From contig JALSJL010000035.1 of assembly GCA_026989405.1 (NCBI GenBank), forward strand, positions 1-6,115: a DNA stretch of 6,115 bases, in the 5' to 3' direction. Shown piece after piece: positions 1 through 5,514 of the stretch (position 1 is its first letter; each line of letters starts with the position of its first letter). The DNA is from Marinosulfonomonas sp. GTDB taxonomy: Bacteria > Pseudomonadota > Alphaproteobacteria > Rhodobacterales > Rhodobacteraceae. The notes beneath the pieces are model-generated. The model was not told the DNA's origin and did not search any database. It saw nothing but the letters and a program-made list of their open reading frames with translations. The position numbers and the translations under genes were made by a program.

Positions 1-1018
1 GACTTGAAAGCGCCAGGGTGGGGTTGTCGATGACGGAATAGTCAAGCGCGCTTAGCGCCTCTTCACCGTTTTCATGGGCTTCGCGGGCAGGTTCCGGCAT
101 CAGCCGGCGCAAGATCGTGTGAAATTGGCGGGCAAATGGCAGAGACAGGCCCAGCAATGTCAGATTGAACAGAATATGCGTGTTTATCAGCGCCTGCGCC
201 GGCCCCATGACCAGAAACGCTTCATGCAGGGGCAGGTTGTTGAGCAGGACCAGGACCACCAGCGCCCATGTGCCCCGCAAGGCGAGGTTGGCCACGGGCA
301 CGCGCCGCGCAAGCGTCGGCATGCCGCGCGTAAGCCAGATCGGGATGAAGGCAGACCCGAGGTTGGCACCGAGAACAAGCGAGATACCTGCCTCAAGCGG
401 CACCGCGTCGATGGCCACCAGGGTCACGCACATCAACACGGTTGCGACGCTGGAATGCATGACGAAAGCCAGCGCTGCGCCGACCAGGAATGCTGTCAGA
501 TAGTCTTCGGCAAGGTATTGCGAGATGGCCGGCAGGAACGTGCTGTCGCGGATCGGCTCCATCGCGTCGCGCAAGAATTGCAGCGAAATCAGGATGAAGG
601 CGATGCCCATCAGGATGCGCCCATACTGGCGGATCCGGCGCTTTTCGGCCTTCACGAACATCCAGCCCCCAAGTGTCAGCAACAGCGGGATCAGCCAGCT
701 CAGGCGGAAACTGAGCACCTGGATGATCAGGGCCGAGCCCAGATCACCGCCAAGCACGACCGCCAGGCCGGTTTCAAACGCCAGGGCGCCGGACGCGGAA
801 AACCCGGCCACAAGCAAGGCGACCGCGGCAGACGATTGCAGGACAACGGCCAGGCCCAGGCCCGCCAGTGCAGAACTGATCAGATTGCTCTGGCCCAGGA
901 TGACTCTTTGAAAGGAAGCACCGAAGCTGCGTTCTATGCCCGTTCTGACCATGCGCACGGCAAACAGCAGAAGCATGGTTGCCCCTGCCAGATTGATGAT
1001 GAATTCAAGGATGGCCAT
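1..1018 (-). CDS. Na+/phosphate (Na/Pi) cotransporter family protein, partial (C-terminus outside window)
   Basis: Integral inner-membrane protein of the Na/Pi-cotransporter II family (NptA/YjbB type), expected to move inorganic phosphate coupled to sodium. The frame is open from the ATG at 1018 to the window edge, giving 339 residues with no stop. The protein is dominated by Leu/Ala/Val-rich membrane segments. It shows the family's inverted-repeat signature twice: QSSAA at residues 61-65 followed by GGDLGSA (90-96), and HSSVA at 188-192 followed by GANLGSA (217-223). From about residue 300 the chain becomes charged (FHTILRRLMPEPAREAHENG), where a cytoplasmic PhoU-like tail usually begins in longer members; that part is not in the window. 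The start is supported by AAGGAG about nine bases upstream. The second repeat has His where the first has Gln. The family call is confident; direction of transport (uptake or export) cannot be told. Confidence 0.93.
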   Translation of the reverse strand, partial: MAILEFIINLAGATMLLLFAVRMVRTGIERSFGASFQRVILGQSNLISSALAGLGLAVVLQSSAAVALLVAGFSASGALAFETGLAVVLGGDLGSALIIQVLSFRLSWLIPLLLTLGGWMFVKAEKRRIRQYGRILMGIAFILISLQFLRDAMEPIRDSTFLPAISQYLAEDYLTAFLVGAALAFVMHSSVATVLMCVTLVAIDAVPLEAGISLVLGANLGSAFIPIWLTRGMPTLARRVPVANLALRGTWALVVLVLLNNLPLHEAFLVMGPAQALINTHILFNLTLLGLSLPFARQFHTILRRLMPEPAREAHENGEEALSALDYSVIDNPTLALSS

Positions 1019-1054
1019 CCTTGCCTGCTCCTTGCGGCATTCGCGCATGTAAAA

Positions 1055-1072
1055 TCCGGCGAGAGAGCCGGA
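1055..1072 (-). terminator. terminator-like hairpin in the leader of the Na/Pi cotransporter gene
   Basis: A perfect 6-bp stem TCCGGC/GCCGGA encloses a 6-base loop. Read on the minus strand it is followed directly by TTTTA, so it resembles a short intrinsic terminator. It sits 37 bases upstream of the transporter start codon and about 120 bases downstream of the minus-strand gene ending at 1191. It could be a second terminator for that gene or an attenuator in the transporter leader. The stem is short, so this is tentative. Confidence 0.4.
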
Positions 1073-1115
1073 ATAGCGGGTGGCTTAGCCGTTCCGGATG
1101 GGCCAACACAAGCGA

Positions 1116-1138
1116 AATCCGCCTTTTGCAGGCGGATT
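1116..1138 (-). terminator. candidate intrinsic terminator of the gene at 1191-1679
   Basis: A perfect 9-bp stem, AATCCGCCT on one arm and AGGCGGATT on the other, has a 5-base loop. On the minus strand it is followed by TCGCTTGTGTT, an interrupted T tract. It lies about 50 bases beyond the stop codon of the minus-strand gene ending at 1191, the expected place for its terminator. On the plus strand no T run follows, so the minus orientation is favoured. Confidence 0.6.
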
Positions 1139-1190
1139 CCGTGGTTCTGGAGGGGTGTATGTGAACGGGCCGACCGGACGTCGCGGCAGT

Positions 1191-1679
1191 TTACCGCGAG
1201 TCGCTGAGCATGTCTTCGTCGTGGACAAAGTCGCTTGGCCGAGTGCGTCCGAGATAGCACCGGATGTTGAAGATGCCATGCCGCAGGTCAAGCCGGCAAA
1301 CCGGAGACGCGCGGCCGATCTGCCGACATGCGGCCTGGATGAGGCGCTCGATCTTGTCCTGGACGACGGGCACCTTCGAGGTGTCGGTCCGGCCCACCTT
1401 GACCCAGGGTGTGATGTTTTCGATCAGCAGTTCTTCCTTGCCGCGAAGATCGGCCAGCCGCATCGCTTCGCAAAGCTGCGCAACCACGACATTGTCCTGC
1501 TCGCGCAGAAGGTTTCGCCCATCCATTTCGACGGCTGAGTAGTTCATCCCCAGGAGCCGCGGAGTATGGACGCCGGCCAGTCCGGAGGTGGGAACAGCGC
1601 CCGGGTTGGGAACCGGGCTGACTTCAACTGAAGAAAACGCCCGAGTGCGCGTTGATTTGGCGGCTTCCATTTGTAACAT
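1191..1679 (-). CDS. conserved-looking hypothetical protein, about 162 residues
   Basis: I do not recognise this family. The reading frame opens with an ATG at 1691, but the ATG at 1679 is preferred: GGAG lies six bases upstream of it, while the 1691 ATG has no such signal (starting there adds four residues). The first ~40 residues are Ser/Pro/Thr/Val rich and look disordered (SSVEVSPVPNPGAVPTSG). A more ordered region follows from about residue 45 (LLGMNYSAVEMDGRNLLREQ), with an acidic/hydrophobic helix-like stretch (VVVAQLCEAMRLADLRGKEE), and then a basic Cys-containing C-terminal half (ERLIQAACRQIGRASPVCRL and HGIFNIRCYLG). Four Cys are present. No signal peptide or membrane segment is evident. 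It ends with TAA and is followed by a hairpin terminator, so it seems to be a single-gene transcript. It is soluble and probably cytoplasmic; no function is proposed. Confidence 0.75.
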   Translation of the reverse strand: MLQMEAAKSTRTRAFSSVEVSPVPNPGAVPTSGLAGVHTPRLLGMNYSAVEMDGRNLLREQDNVVVAQLCEAMRLADLRGKEELLIENITPWVKVGRTDTSKVPVVQDKIERLIQAACRQIGRASPVCRLDLRHGIFNIRCYLGRTRPSDFVHDEDMLSDSR

Positions 1680-2107
1680 CTGGCTCTCCATTCGAACGGT
1701 GCAATCGGCTTGATGGCAACCTATGGGTGAAAGTTGTTAACGCAACGTGTCATAATTAAGGCAAGTTGGAGAGGCAGCCGGAAATTGCCCGGACTCGGCC
1801 CAATTCTTGCGGGAATCCGCCGATCGGAGGGCGGTATTTCGCGCAAGTTCACAATTTGTTCCATTTTTTGCTGATCGAATTCTCTCCGAATCACCGGAAA
1901 AACTAGTCTTTTTGGACAGGTCTGGCGCCCGATTCTCTGGTTTGTTCACTATTTGGGCCAAAAAGTGGCCTGCTTGTCCTGCCGCGCGGGGTCGCGGGTT
2001 GGCGGGCAAGCTGACCGGGCCCGAACGCTTGCCTGCCCGGCGCTGTTTCCGGTTGCCTGATATTGGGCTGGTTTCGCAGGGCGGTTCGATCTATCAGATT
2101 TGTGCAG
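1680..2107. other. noncoding gap between divergent genes
   Basis: About 430 bases separate the start of the minus-strand hypothetical gene from the plus-strand methyltransferase and must hold the promoters of both. The middle (about 1845-1965) is visibly richer in A/T than the flanks, fitting promoter DNA. Small inverted repeats occur, such as GGCCA/TGGCC around AAAAG at 1956-1970. ORFs crossing it (plus 1807-2229, minus 1737-2009) give low-complexity translations with no family resemblance and no good ribosome binding site. I could not pick a convincing -35/-10 pair. Confidence 0.6.
2005..2033 (+). other. stem-loop in the leader region of the methyltransferase gene
   Basis: GGCAAGC at 2005-2011 pairs perfectly with GCTTGCC at 2027-2033. 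The 15-base loop itself contains the palindrome CGGGCCCG. It lies about 75-100 bases before the probable start codon, so it may be a leader structure or a protein-binding palindrome. No T tract follows, which argues against a terminator. Confidence 0.35.
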
Positions 2108-2848
2108 ATGGCCCAAAACAGCAGAATGACCGGGATGAGCAGCAAAACACCAGACGCGGCGCGAGGCAATGGTCAAGCGGCGGCACACTATCTTGGGGTC
2201 GACGTGCCCGGATCGCCATTCCTGAATGAAACGCGTATCAAGCGCATCAATTCGGGCCGCTACGAGATGCAGGAAATCGCTGGCGGACTGGCGGTGGTTC
2301 GCCATGGCGACAGGGTTCTGGAGCTGGGCGCGGGCATTGGTCTTGTCGGCGCGGTGATCGCACGCAACAGGAAGCCCGAAAAGGTCGTGTCGTTCGAAGC
2401 AAACCCGACATTGCTGCCGCATATCAACGACCTGTATCGCCTGAACGGTCTCACAGGCACGATCGAAGTTCGCAACCAGGTGCTGATCAGTTCCCCCGAC
2501 CGGCCCGGATCACTGCCATTTCACATCCACAACAGCTATCTCGGCTCTTCTCTGGGCGGTGACCCACAGCGGGCCCGCGAAACCGTTGAGGTGCAGACGC
2601 AGTCATATGATGACGTTTGCAACGAGCTGAAGCCGACTGTGCTGATCATGGATATCGAGGGGGGCGAGCTGGATTTTCTGGAACACGCCAATCTTGCCGG
2701 TCTGCGGGCGATGGTCATCGAGTTCCACCCCAAGGCCTATGGGGTCGGCGGCATGCGAAGATGCAAGAAAATTCTTCGAGATGCGGGCTTTGAGCCAATC
2801 GGGGATCTGTCGACCAGGATGGTCTGGGTCGCCGAACGGCAGGTTTGA
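2108..2848 (+). CDS. FkbM-family SAM-dependent methyltransferase
   Basis: A class I Rossmann-fold methyltransferase of the FkbM family, expected to transfer a methyl group from S-adenosylmethionine, usually to a hydroxyl of a sugar or other small acceptor. Numbered from the ATG at 2108 (246 residues), SAM-binding motif I is VLELGAGIG at 70-78. The acidic motif II residue is Glu97 in VVSFEANP. The family block MDIEGGE lies at 181-187, followed by EFHP at 205-208. The C-terminal segment KILRDAGFEPIG matches the usual end of the fold. The frame extends up to a TTG at 2063, and ATGs also occur at 2126 and 2135. None has a strong ribosome binding site, so the N-terminus is uncertain by about 9-15 residues; similarity to the fold begins well after all of them. 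It stands alone, without glycosyltransferase neighbours, so the substrate cannot be inferred. Confidence 0.9.
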   Translation: MAQNSRMTGMSSKTPDAARGNGQAAAHYLGVDVPGSPFLNETRIKRINSGRYEMQEIAGGLAVVRHGDRVLELGAGIGLVGAVIARNRKPEKVVSFEANPTLLPHINDLYRLNGLTGTIEVRNQVLISSPDRPGSLPFHIHNSYLGSSLGGDPQRARETVEVQTQSYDDVCNELKPTVLIMDIEGGELDFLEHANLAGLRAMVIEFHPKAYGVGGMRRCKKILRDAGFEPIGDLSTRMVWVAERQV

Positions 2849-2857
2849 CCCGGGGGT

Positions 2858-2881
2858 GGGCTGGCGCGCTAACGCCAGCCC
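2858..2881. terminator. shared hairpin between convergent methyltransferase and cold shock genes
   Basis: A perfect 9-bp GC-rich stem GGGCTGGCG/CGCCAGCCC has a 6-base loop. It lies 9 bases after the methyltransferase stop and 7 bases after the cold shock gene stop, exactly between two convergent genes, so it can act on both transcripts. Neither side has a T tract, so it may stabilise 3' ends or work with Rho rather than as a canonical intrinsic terminator. Confidence 0.6.
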
Positions 2882-2888
2882 GGGATCG

Positions 2889-3095
2889 TCAGGCCAACTG
2901 AAGGTTGGTCGCGCTTTCGCGGCCGTCACGGCCGGCTTCGATGTCGAAAGTGACCTTCTGGCCGTCAGCCAGACCGGTCAGCCCCGAACGCTCGACTGCG
3001 GAAATGTGAACGAAAACGTCCTTGCTTCCACCTTCGGGCTCGATAAAGCCGAAACCTTTAGTTGCGTTGAACCATTTCACGGTGCCATTAGCCAT
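2889..3095 (-). CDS. cold shock protein, CspA family
   Basis: A 68-residue single cold shock domain that binds single-stranded RNA and DNA, acts as an RNA chaperone in the cytoplasm, and is often induced on temperature downshift or made constitutively. It begins MANGTVKWFNATKGFGFIEP. RNP1 is KGFGFI at residues 13-18 and RNP2 is VFVHI at 27-31, with the usual aromatic residues in place. The later strand QKVTFDIEAGRDGRESATNL matches the family end. Length is typical of alphaproteobacterial single-domain Csp proteins. The start is clear: AAAGGAG sits eight bases upstream of the ATG, the strongest ribosome binding site in the window. The gene is monocistronic, with a large upstream gap. The symbol cspA is not assigned because these genomes usually carry several paralogues. 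Confidence 0.97.
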   Translation of the reverse strand: MANGTVKWFNATKGFGFIEPEGGSKDVFVHISAVERSGLTGLADGQKVTFDIEAGRDGRESATNLQLA

Positions 3096-3483
3096 CGTGA
3101 TAACTCCTTTAGTCGTTTTGCCATCCGCGGTAGTGCGATGGCCCGGCTCAGTCAGTCCTTGATCGAAAGACTGTGGCCTTAAAGGAGAACAGCGGGTCGA
3201 TAGAGAATAACGTTAGCCATGCGCATATGGGCCGAAATGATCCCGATTGCAAGAAGAAGTTTCGCCATTCGGGAATTCTTTTGCGCCTGGCCATGTGCGC
3301 AGGCGCCGGACCGAGGCCGAGCGGCGGGCCTGCCGTCTGGGTTGTGTGCCTTATTTAAGCCTGAAAAAAGACAGGGCAGCGCCCGAAGTGGGCCATTTTC
3401 TGAACAAGAAACGTCAACAAAGTCAGGAATGTGCAGCGATTGTGGCGGTGGTGGAAAGAAACGACGAACCAGAGGAAACATCC
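3096..3483. other. gap between divergent csp and small ORF; holds csp leader
   Basis: No convincing gene is seen here. The part next to 3096 is the leader of the cold shock mRNA on the minus strand and contains its ribosome binding site. The rest should carry the csp promoter and the promoter of the plus-strand unit at 3484-3757. AT-richer patches occur at 3200-3270 and around TTATTTAAG (3351-3359), but I could not assign -35/-10 elements with confidence. Open frames crossing this gap on either strand have no recognisable content. Confidence 0.5.
3153..3173 (-). other. small hairpin in the cold shock gene leader
   Basis: CAGTC at 3153-3157 pairs with GACTG at 3169-3173; after one mismatch two further A-T pairs close a 5-base loop. 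It lies 58-78 bases upstream of the csp start codon. Leaders of cold shock genes are often structured and temperature sensitive, but this stem is short and the link is inference. Confidence 0.25.
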
Positions 3484-3669
3484 ATGACGAACCTTTTGCT
3501 GAAAGCCCGCGATGGTCGCGCCAACGCTTTGGCCAAACGCAGCGACGCACAGAACTGCAAGTTTGCAAGGTCGGCCTCTGACATTCAGCCCAGGAAACCA
3601 CGTCGATATGAGGCGCTTCGCTTTGTCTCCAAACGGACGCAAGGCCAGATGGCAACCTGGGTGCACTGA
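3484..3669 (+). CDS. small basic hypothetical protein, 61 residues
   Basis: I do not recognise this protein. The ATG at 3484 is preceded by AGAGGA eight bases upstream, a good ribosome binding site. The chain starts MTNLLLKARDGRANALAKRS and ends GQMATWVH. It is strongly basic (many Lys/Arg, few Asp/Glu), with one Cys (residue 25) and no membrane segment or signal peptide, so nucleic-acid association is possible but unproven. Third-position G/C preference is only moderate, weaker than in the confirmed genes nearby. A strong intrinsic terminator lies 57 bases after the stop, showing that this strand is probably transcribed. The unit could instead be a noncoding RNA in which the ORF is incidental. 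The longer frame reaching back to 3247 has no better start signal. Confidence 0.42.
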   Translation: MTNLLLKARDGRANALAKRSDAQNCKFARSASDIQPRKPRRYEALRFVSKRTQGQMATWVH

Positions 3670-3725
3670 CCGGGCGTGCGGCCCTGCCACTCCGGGGCTG
3701 TTGACAGCCAACCCGATTGACAGAG

Positions 3726-3757
3726 AAAACGCCGCCAGATGATCGGGCGGCGTTTTT
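3726..3757 (+). terminator. strong rho-independent terminator
   Basis: An 11-bp perfect stem AAAACGCCGCC/GGCGGCGTTTT has a 9-base loop and ends in a run of five T on the plus strand. This is the most canonical intrinsic terminator in the window. It closes a plus-strand transcript coming from the 3484-3669 region. The A-rich left arm (AAAA before the stem) allows some activity on the minus strand too, but no convincing gene ends there. Confidence 0.85.
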
Positions 3758-3784
3758 GCCTTTGCGCAGCCGGCCAGTGCCGTC

Positions 3785-3839
3785 GCCAGGGCGGTGACGG
3801 CCCCGGTGCGGCCCCGGTGCGGCCCCGGGCCGTCCTGGC
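3785..3839. repeat. GC-rich 11-bp tandem repeat inside an imperfect inverted repeat
   Basis: The unit GGCCCCGGTGC occurs at 3799-3809 and 3810-3820, with a third partial copy (GGCCCCGG) from 3821. The repeats sit within an imperfect inverted repeat: GCCAGG (3785-3790) pairs with CCTGGC (3834-3839), and ACGGCCC (3797-3803) pairs with GGGCCGT (3827-3833), with a 6-base bulge on the left arm. It lies in the gap between the terminator at 3726-3757 and the Hint gene. An 11-bp unit would shift frame, in keeping with noncoding DNA. Confidence 0.6.
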
Positions 3840-3921
3840 ATTCGGGGGTGCGGCCCGGCCGGATATTGCAAAAGGGGAACACTGCATCCGAATGTGCCGC
3901 AGCCGCCCCATCATGAGCTTT

Positions 3922-3937
3922 GTTAATAATTGTTAAC
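3922..3937 (+). promoter_or_regulatory. CtrA-like TTAA motif upstream of the Hint gene
   Basis: GTTAATAATTGTTAAC contains TTAA, six bases, then TTAAC in an AT-rich patch about 62 bases before the Hint start codon. The alphaproteobacterial cell-cycle regulator CtrA recognises TTAA-N7-TTAA(C); here the spacing is one base short, so the site is only a candidate. It may instead be part of a -35/-10 region. Confidence 0.3.
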
Positions 3938-3948
3938 TGGTTAGTGTG

Positions 3949-3978
3949 CCCGGAAACAGAAAGCTTCCCGAAAACAGA
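3949..3978 (+). repeat. short direct repeat in the Hint gene leader
   Basis: CCCGGAAACAGA at 3949-3960 recurs as CCCGAAAACAGA at 3967-3978, matching at 11 of 12 positions with an 18-base period. It lies between the TTAA motif and the ribosome binding site of the Hint gene, a place where an operator could sit. Chance is a real alternative at this length. Confidence 0.35.
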
Positions 3979-3998
3979 GGAGGCAGAGGCAGAGCAGT

Positions 3999-5021
3999 AT
4001 GCCCACGACATATCCGGACCAATTCTGGATCATGGATCCATTTGCGCCGCCGCCGGTCGGCACCGTCCTGACGGTGGCGTATCTGGACGTTGTGGACAAC
4101 AACGACAACGGTTTGATCAACCGTTTTTCCAATGATTCCATCGATGGCTCCGATATCCGCCGCAGCTATCCGGGGGACACGGTGACCGTCGAGCTTTCCG
4201 ATGGTTCGATCGTGACGATCACCGGCGTGACGTTCTATCTGGCGGATGGCCGAGAGGTGTTCACGCCAACCGACGGATCGACCCTGCAGACCGCAACGCT
4301 CGTGAGCACGACCTGGGTCAACTCTCAGGGGTCCGTTCCGGTCGAAGATCTGGCGCCCCCGTGTTTCACGCCCGGGACATTGATCGACACGGCCGACGGG
4401 CCGCGCCCGGTCGAGGCTCTGGAAGCGGGGGATCTGGTCTGGACGGCGGACCGCGGATTGTGCCCGATCGTGCTTGTCAGCCGCCGAAGCATTTCAGCCG
4501 AAAAGATCAAGGCCAGACCGAAACTGGCGCCGGTGCGCATTTCAGCCGGGGCAATGGGGGCCGGCCTGCCGCGGCGTGACCTGGTGGTTTCCCCGCAGCA
4601 CCGGATGCTGTTGAGCACGCCGGTTGCCCGCCGGATGTTCGGAGAGGCCGAAGTTCTCGCCCCGGCCTGCCAGCTTGCGGGGCAGCCCGGAATAGAGCGG
4701 GTGGAAGCCCCGCAAGGCGTTGAATACATACACTTGTTACTTGATCACCATGCCGTCCTGTTTGCCGAGGGCGCGCCGACCGAATCGCTGTTTCTGGGCG
4801 AGCAGTCGCACCAGGAATTGTCGCGTGAGCAGGTTGGCCAGCTGCGAAGGCAGACCCCGGCCCTGATTGCCCGGGACATGGAGCCGGCGCGGGTGCTGGT
4901 TCGCGGCCGGCGGCTCAGGCAATTGCTGCACCGGCACGAGGTCAACGCAAAACCGCTTCTGGCCGCGCCGCCGGCCATTCGGCGGCCGGTCGCGCCCGCG
5001 CGCCTTTCCCTGGTCGTCTAG
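3999..5021 (+). CDS. Hint (Hedgehog/intein) domain-containing protein
   Basis: A 340-residue protein with a Hint_2-type domain, the self-processing fold shared by inteins and Hedgehog proteins. The Hint region opens with Cys122 in PCFTPGTLIDTADGPRPVEA, continues to GDLVWTADRG, has the block-B-like VVSPQHRML with His201, and ends near YIHLLLDHHAVLFAEGAPTE (243-262). Residues 1-121 form a separate acidic, Thr/Val-rich part containing DNNDNGLI (33-40), which resembles the first half of a calcium-binding loop, though position 12 of an EF-hand is Ser rather than Glu. The tail (about 270-340) is rich in Arg and Pro. There is no signal peptide; such proteins in this group are often thought to leave by a type I route, but nothing here proves it. 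No typical intein C-terminal His-Asn pair with following nucleophile is seen, so splicing is unlikely; N-terminal cleavage remains possible. AGAGG lies nine bases before the ATG, and a stronger AGAGGAGG lies slightly too far upstream. Confidence 0.9.
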   Translation: MPTTYPDQFWIMDPFAPPPVGTVLTVAYLDVVDNNDNGLINRFSNDSIDGSDIRRSYPGDTVTVELSDGSIVTITGVTFYLADGREVFTPTDGSTLQTATLVSTTWVNSQGSVPVEDLAPPCFTPGTLIDTADGPRPVEALEAGDLVWTADRGLCPIVLVSRRSISAEKIKARPKLAPVRISAGAMGAGLPRRDLVVSPQHRMLLSTPVARRMFGEAEVLAPACQLAGQPGIERVEAPQGVEYIHLLLDHHAVLFAEGAPTESLFLGEQSHQELSREQVGQLRRQTPALIARDMEPARVLVRGRRLRQLLHRHEVNAKPLLAAPPAIRRPVAPARLSLVV

Positions 5022-5052
5022 GGGCCTCACGCCGGGGCCAGACCCTGATCGC

Positions 5053-5439
5053 TCAGATGTTGGCGACGACGGTCTTGAGCATGTCGCGCACCTGGCCGGC
5101 GACGGCCTGAAGATCGGCGTTGTCGATGCCCATCATGGAAGCCTGCGGGTCGATGGCGCTGACTTCGATGCCGCCGTCCACTTCGCGCAGGATCACGTTG
5201 CAGGGCAGCATGGCGCCGACGCGCGGCTCAAGTCCGATCGCTTCCCAGGCCATCCCGGGGTTGCAGGCCCCAAGGATGCGATAGCCCGGCATGTCCTTGT
5301 CGATCTTCTTTTTCATGGTCGCCTTCACGTCGATTTCGGTCAGCACGCCAAATCCGTTGGCCGTAAGGGCTTCCCGGGTGCGGGCATCGACGCTGTCCAT
5401 GTCGGCACCTTCGATGAGACGGTCAATCGTGTAGCTCAT
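5053..5439 (-). CDS. DUF302 domain-containing protein
   Basis: A 128-residue protein that is essentially one DUF302 domain, a small alpha/beta fold of unproven function often found near redox and sulfur genes. The chosen start (MSYTIDRLIEGADM) has AGGAG six bases upstream. The frame runs back to an ATG at 5484, but those extra 15 residues lack a ribosome signal. Family landmarks are NGFGVLTEIDV (28-38), LGACNPGMAWEAIG (56-69) with Cys59, and GAMLPCNVILRE (75-86) with Cys80, followed by VSAIDPQASM (93-102). The two conserved Cys could bind a ligand or metal or form a disulfide; that is inference. No signal peptide is seen. It lies 75 bases downstream of the DsrC-like gene on the same strand, so the two are probably one transcript. 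It converges with the Hint gene, only 31 bases from that gene's stop, and no terminator is apparent between them. Confidence 0.94.
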   Translation of the reverse strand: MSYTIDRLIEGADMDSVDARTREALTANGFGVLTEIDVKATMKKKIDKDMPGYRILGACNPGMAWEAIGLEPRVGAMLPCNVILREVDGGIEVSAIDPQASMMGIDNADLQAVAGQVRDMLKTVVANI

Positions 5440-5514
5440 GGGACTCTCCTGTTGCGGGTTGCCGGCCGAAAATGAGCGCCACACCGACCAATTGCAACCG
5501 GGTGCGGCGCTGCG

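Noticed and set aside
74..1207. Plus-strand open frame of 377 codons
   Set aside because: It is the exact antisense register of the Na/Pi cotransporter. Its translation is rich in Gln/Arg/His, as expected from the complement of Leu/Ala-rich membrane codons, with no domain and no ribosome binding site.
1098..1538. Plus-strand open frame opposite the gene at 1191-1679
   Set aside because: It overlaps both the terminator hairpin and the better-supported minus-strand gene, and lacks a ribosome binding site.
1737..1759. Pair of TTAA motifs near the start of the gene at 1191-1679
   Set aside because: Spacing of 15 bases does not fit the CtrA consensus, so this is treated as AT-rich promoter DNA.
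2063..2107. Extended methyltransferase start at the TTG codon at 2063
   Set aside because: Rare start codon with no ribosome binding site, and the added residues (MGWFRRAVRSIRFVQ) do not match the family N-terminus; a later ATG is more likely.
1807..2229. Plus-strand frame of 140 codons across the gap and into the methyltransferase
   Set aside because: Overlaps the methyltransferase in another frame; the translation is Arg/Ser-rich low complexity without family features.
3701..3722. Two TTGACA hexamers 16 bases apart, resembling -35 elements
   Set aside because: No -10-like sequence lies at a suitable distance, and they directly precede a terminator stem.
3179..4011. Two long minus-strand open frames (3179-3871 and 3355-4011)
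   Set aside because: Both run through the strong terminator and the GC-rich repeat, have no recognisable domain, and look like chance frames in GC-rich noncoding DNA.
4867..5475. Plus-strand frame of 202 codons over the end of the Hint gene and the DUF302 gene
   Set aside because: Shadow of two well-supported genes; it crosses the convergent junction and has no domain signal.
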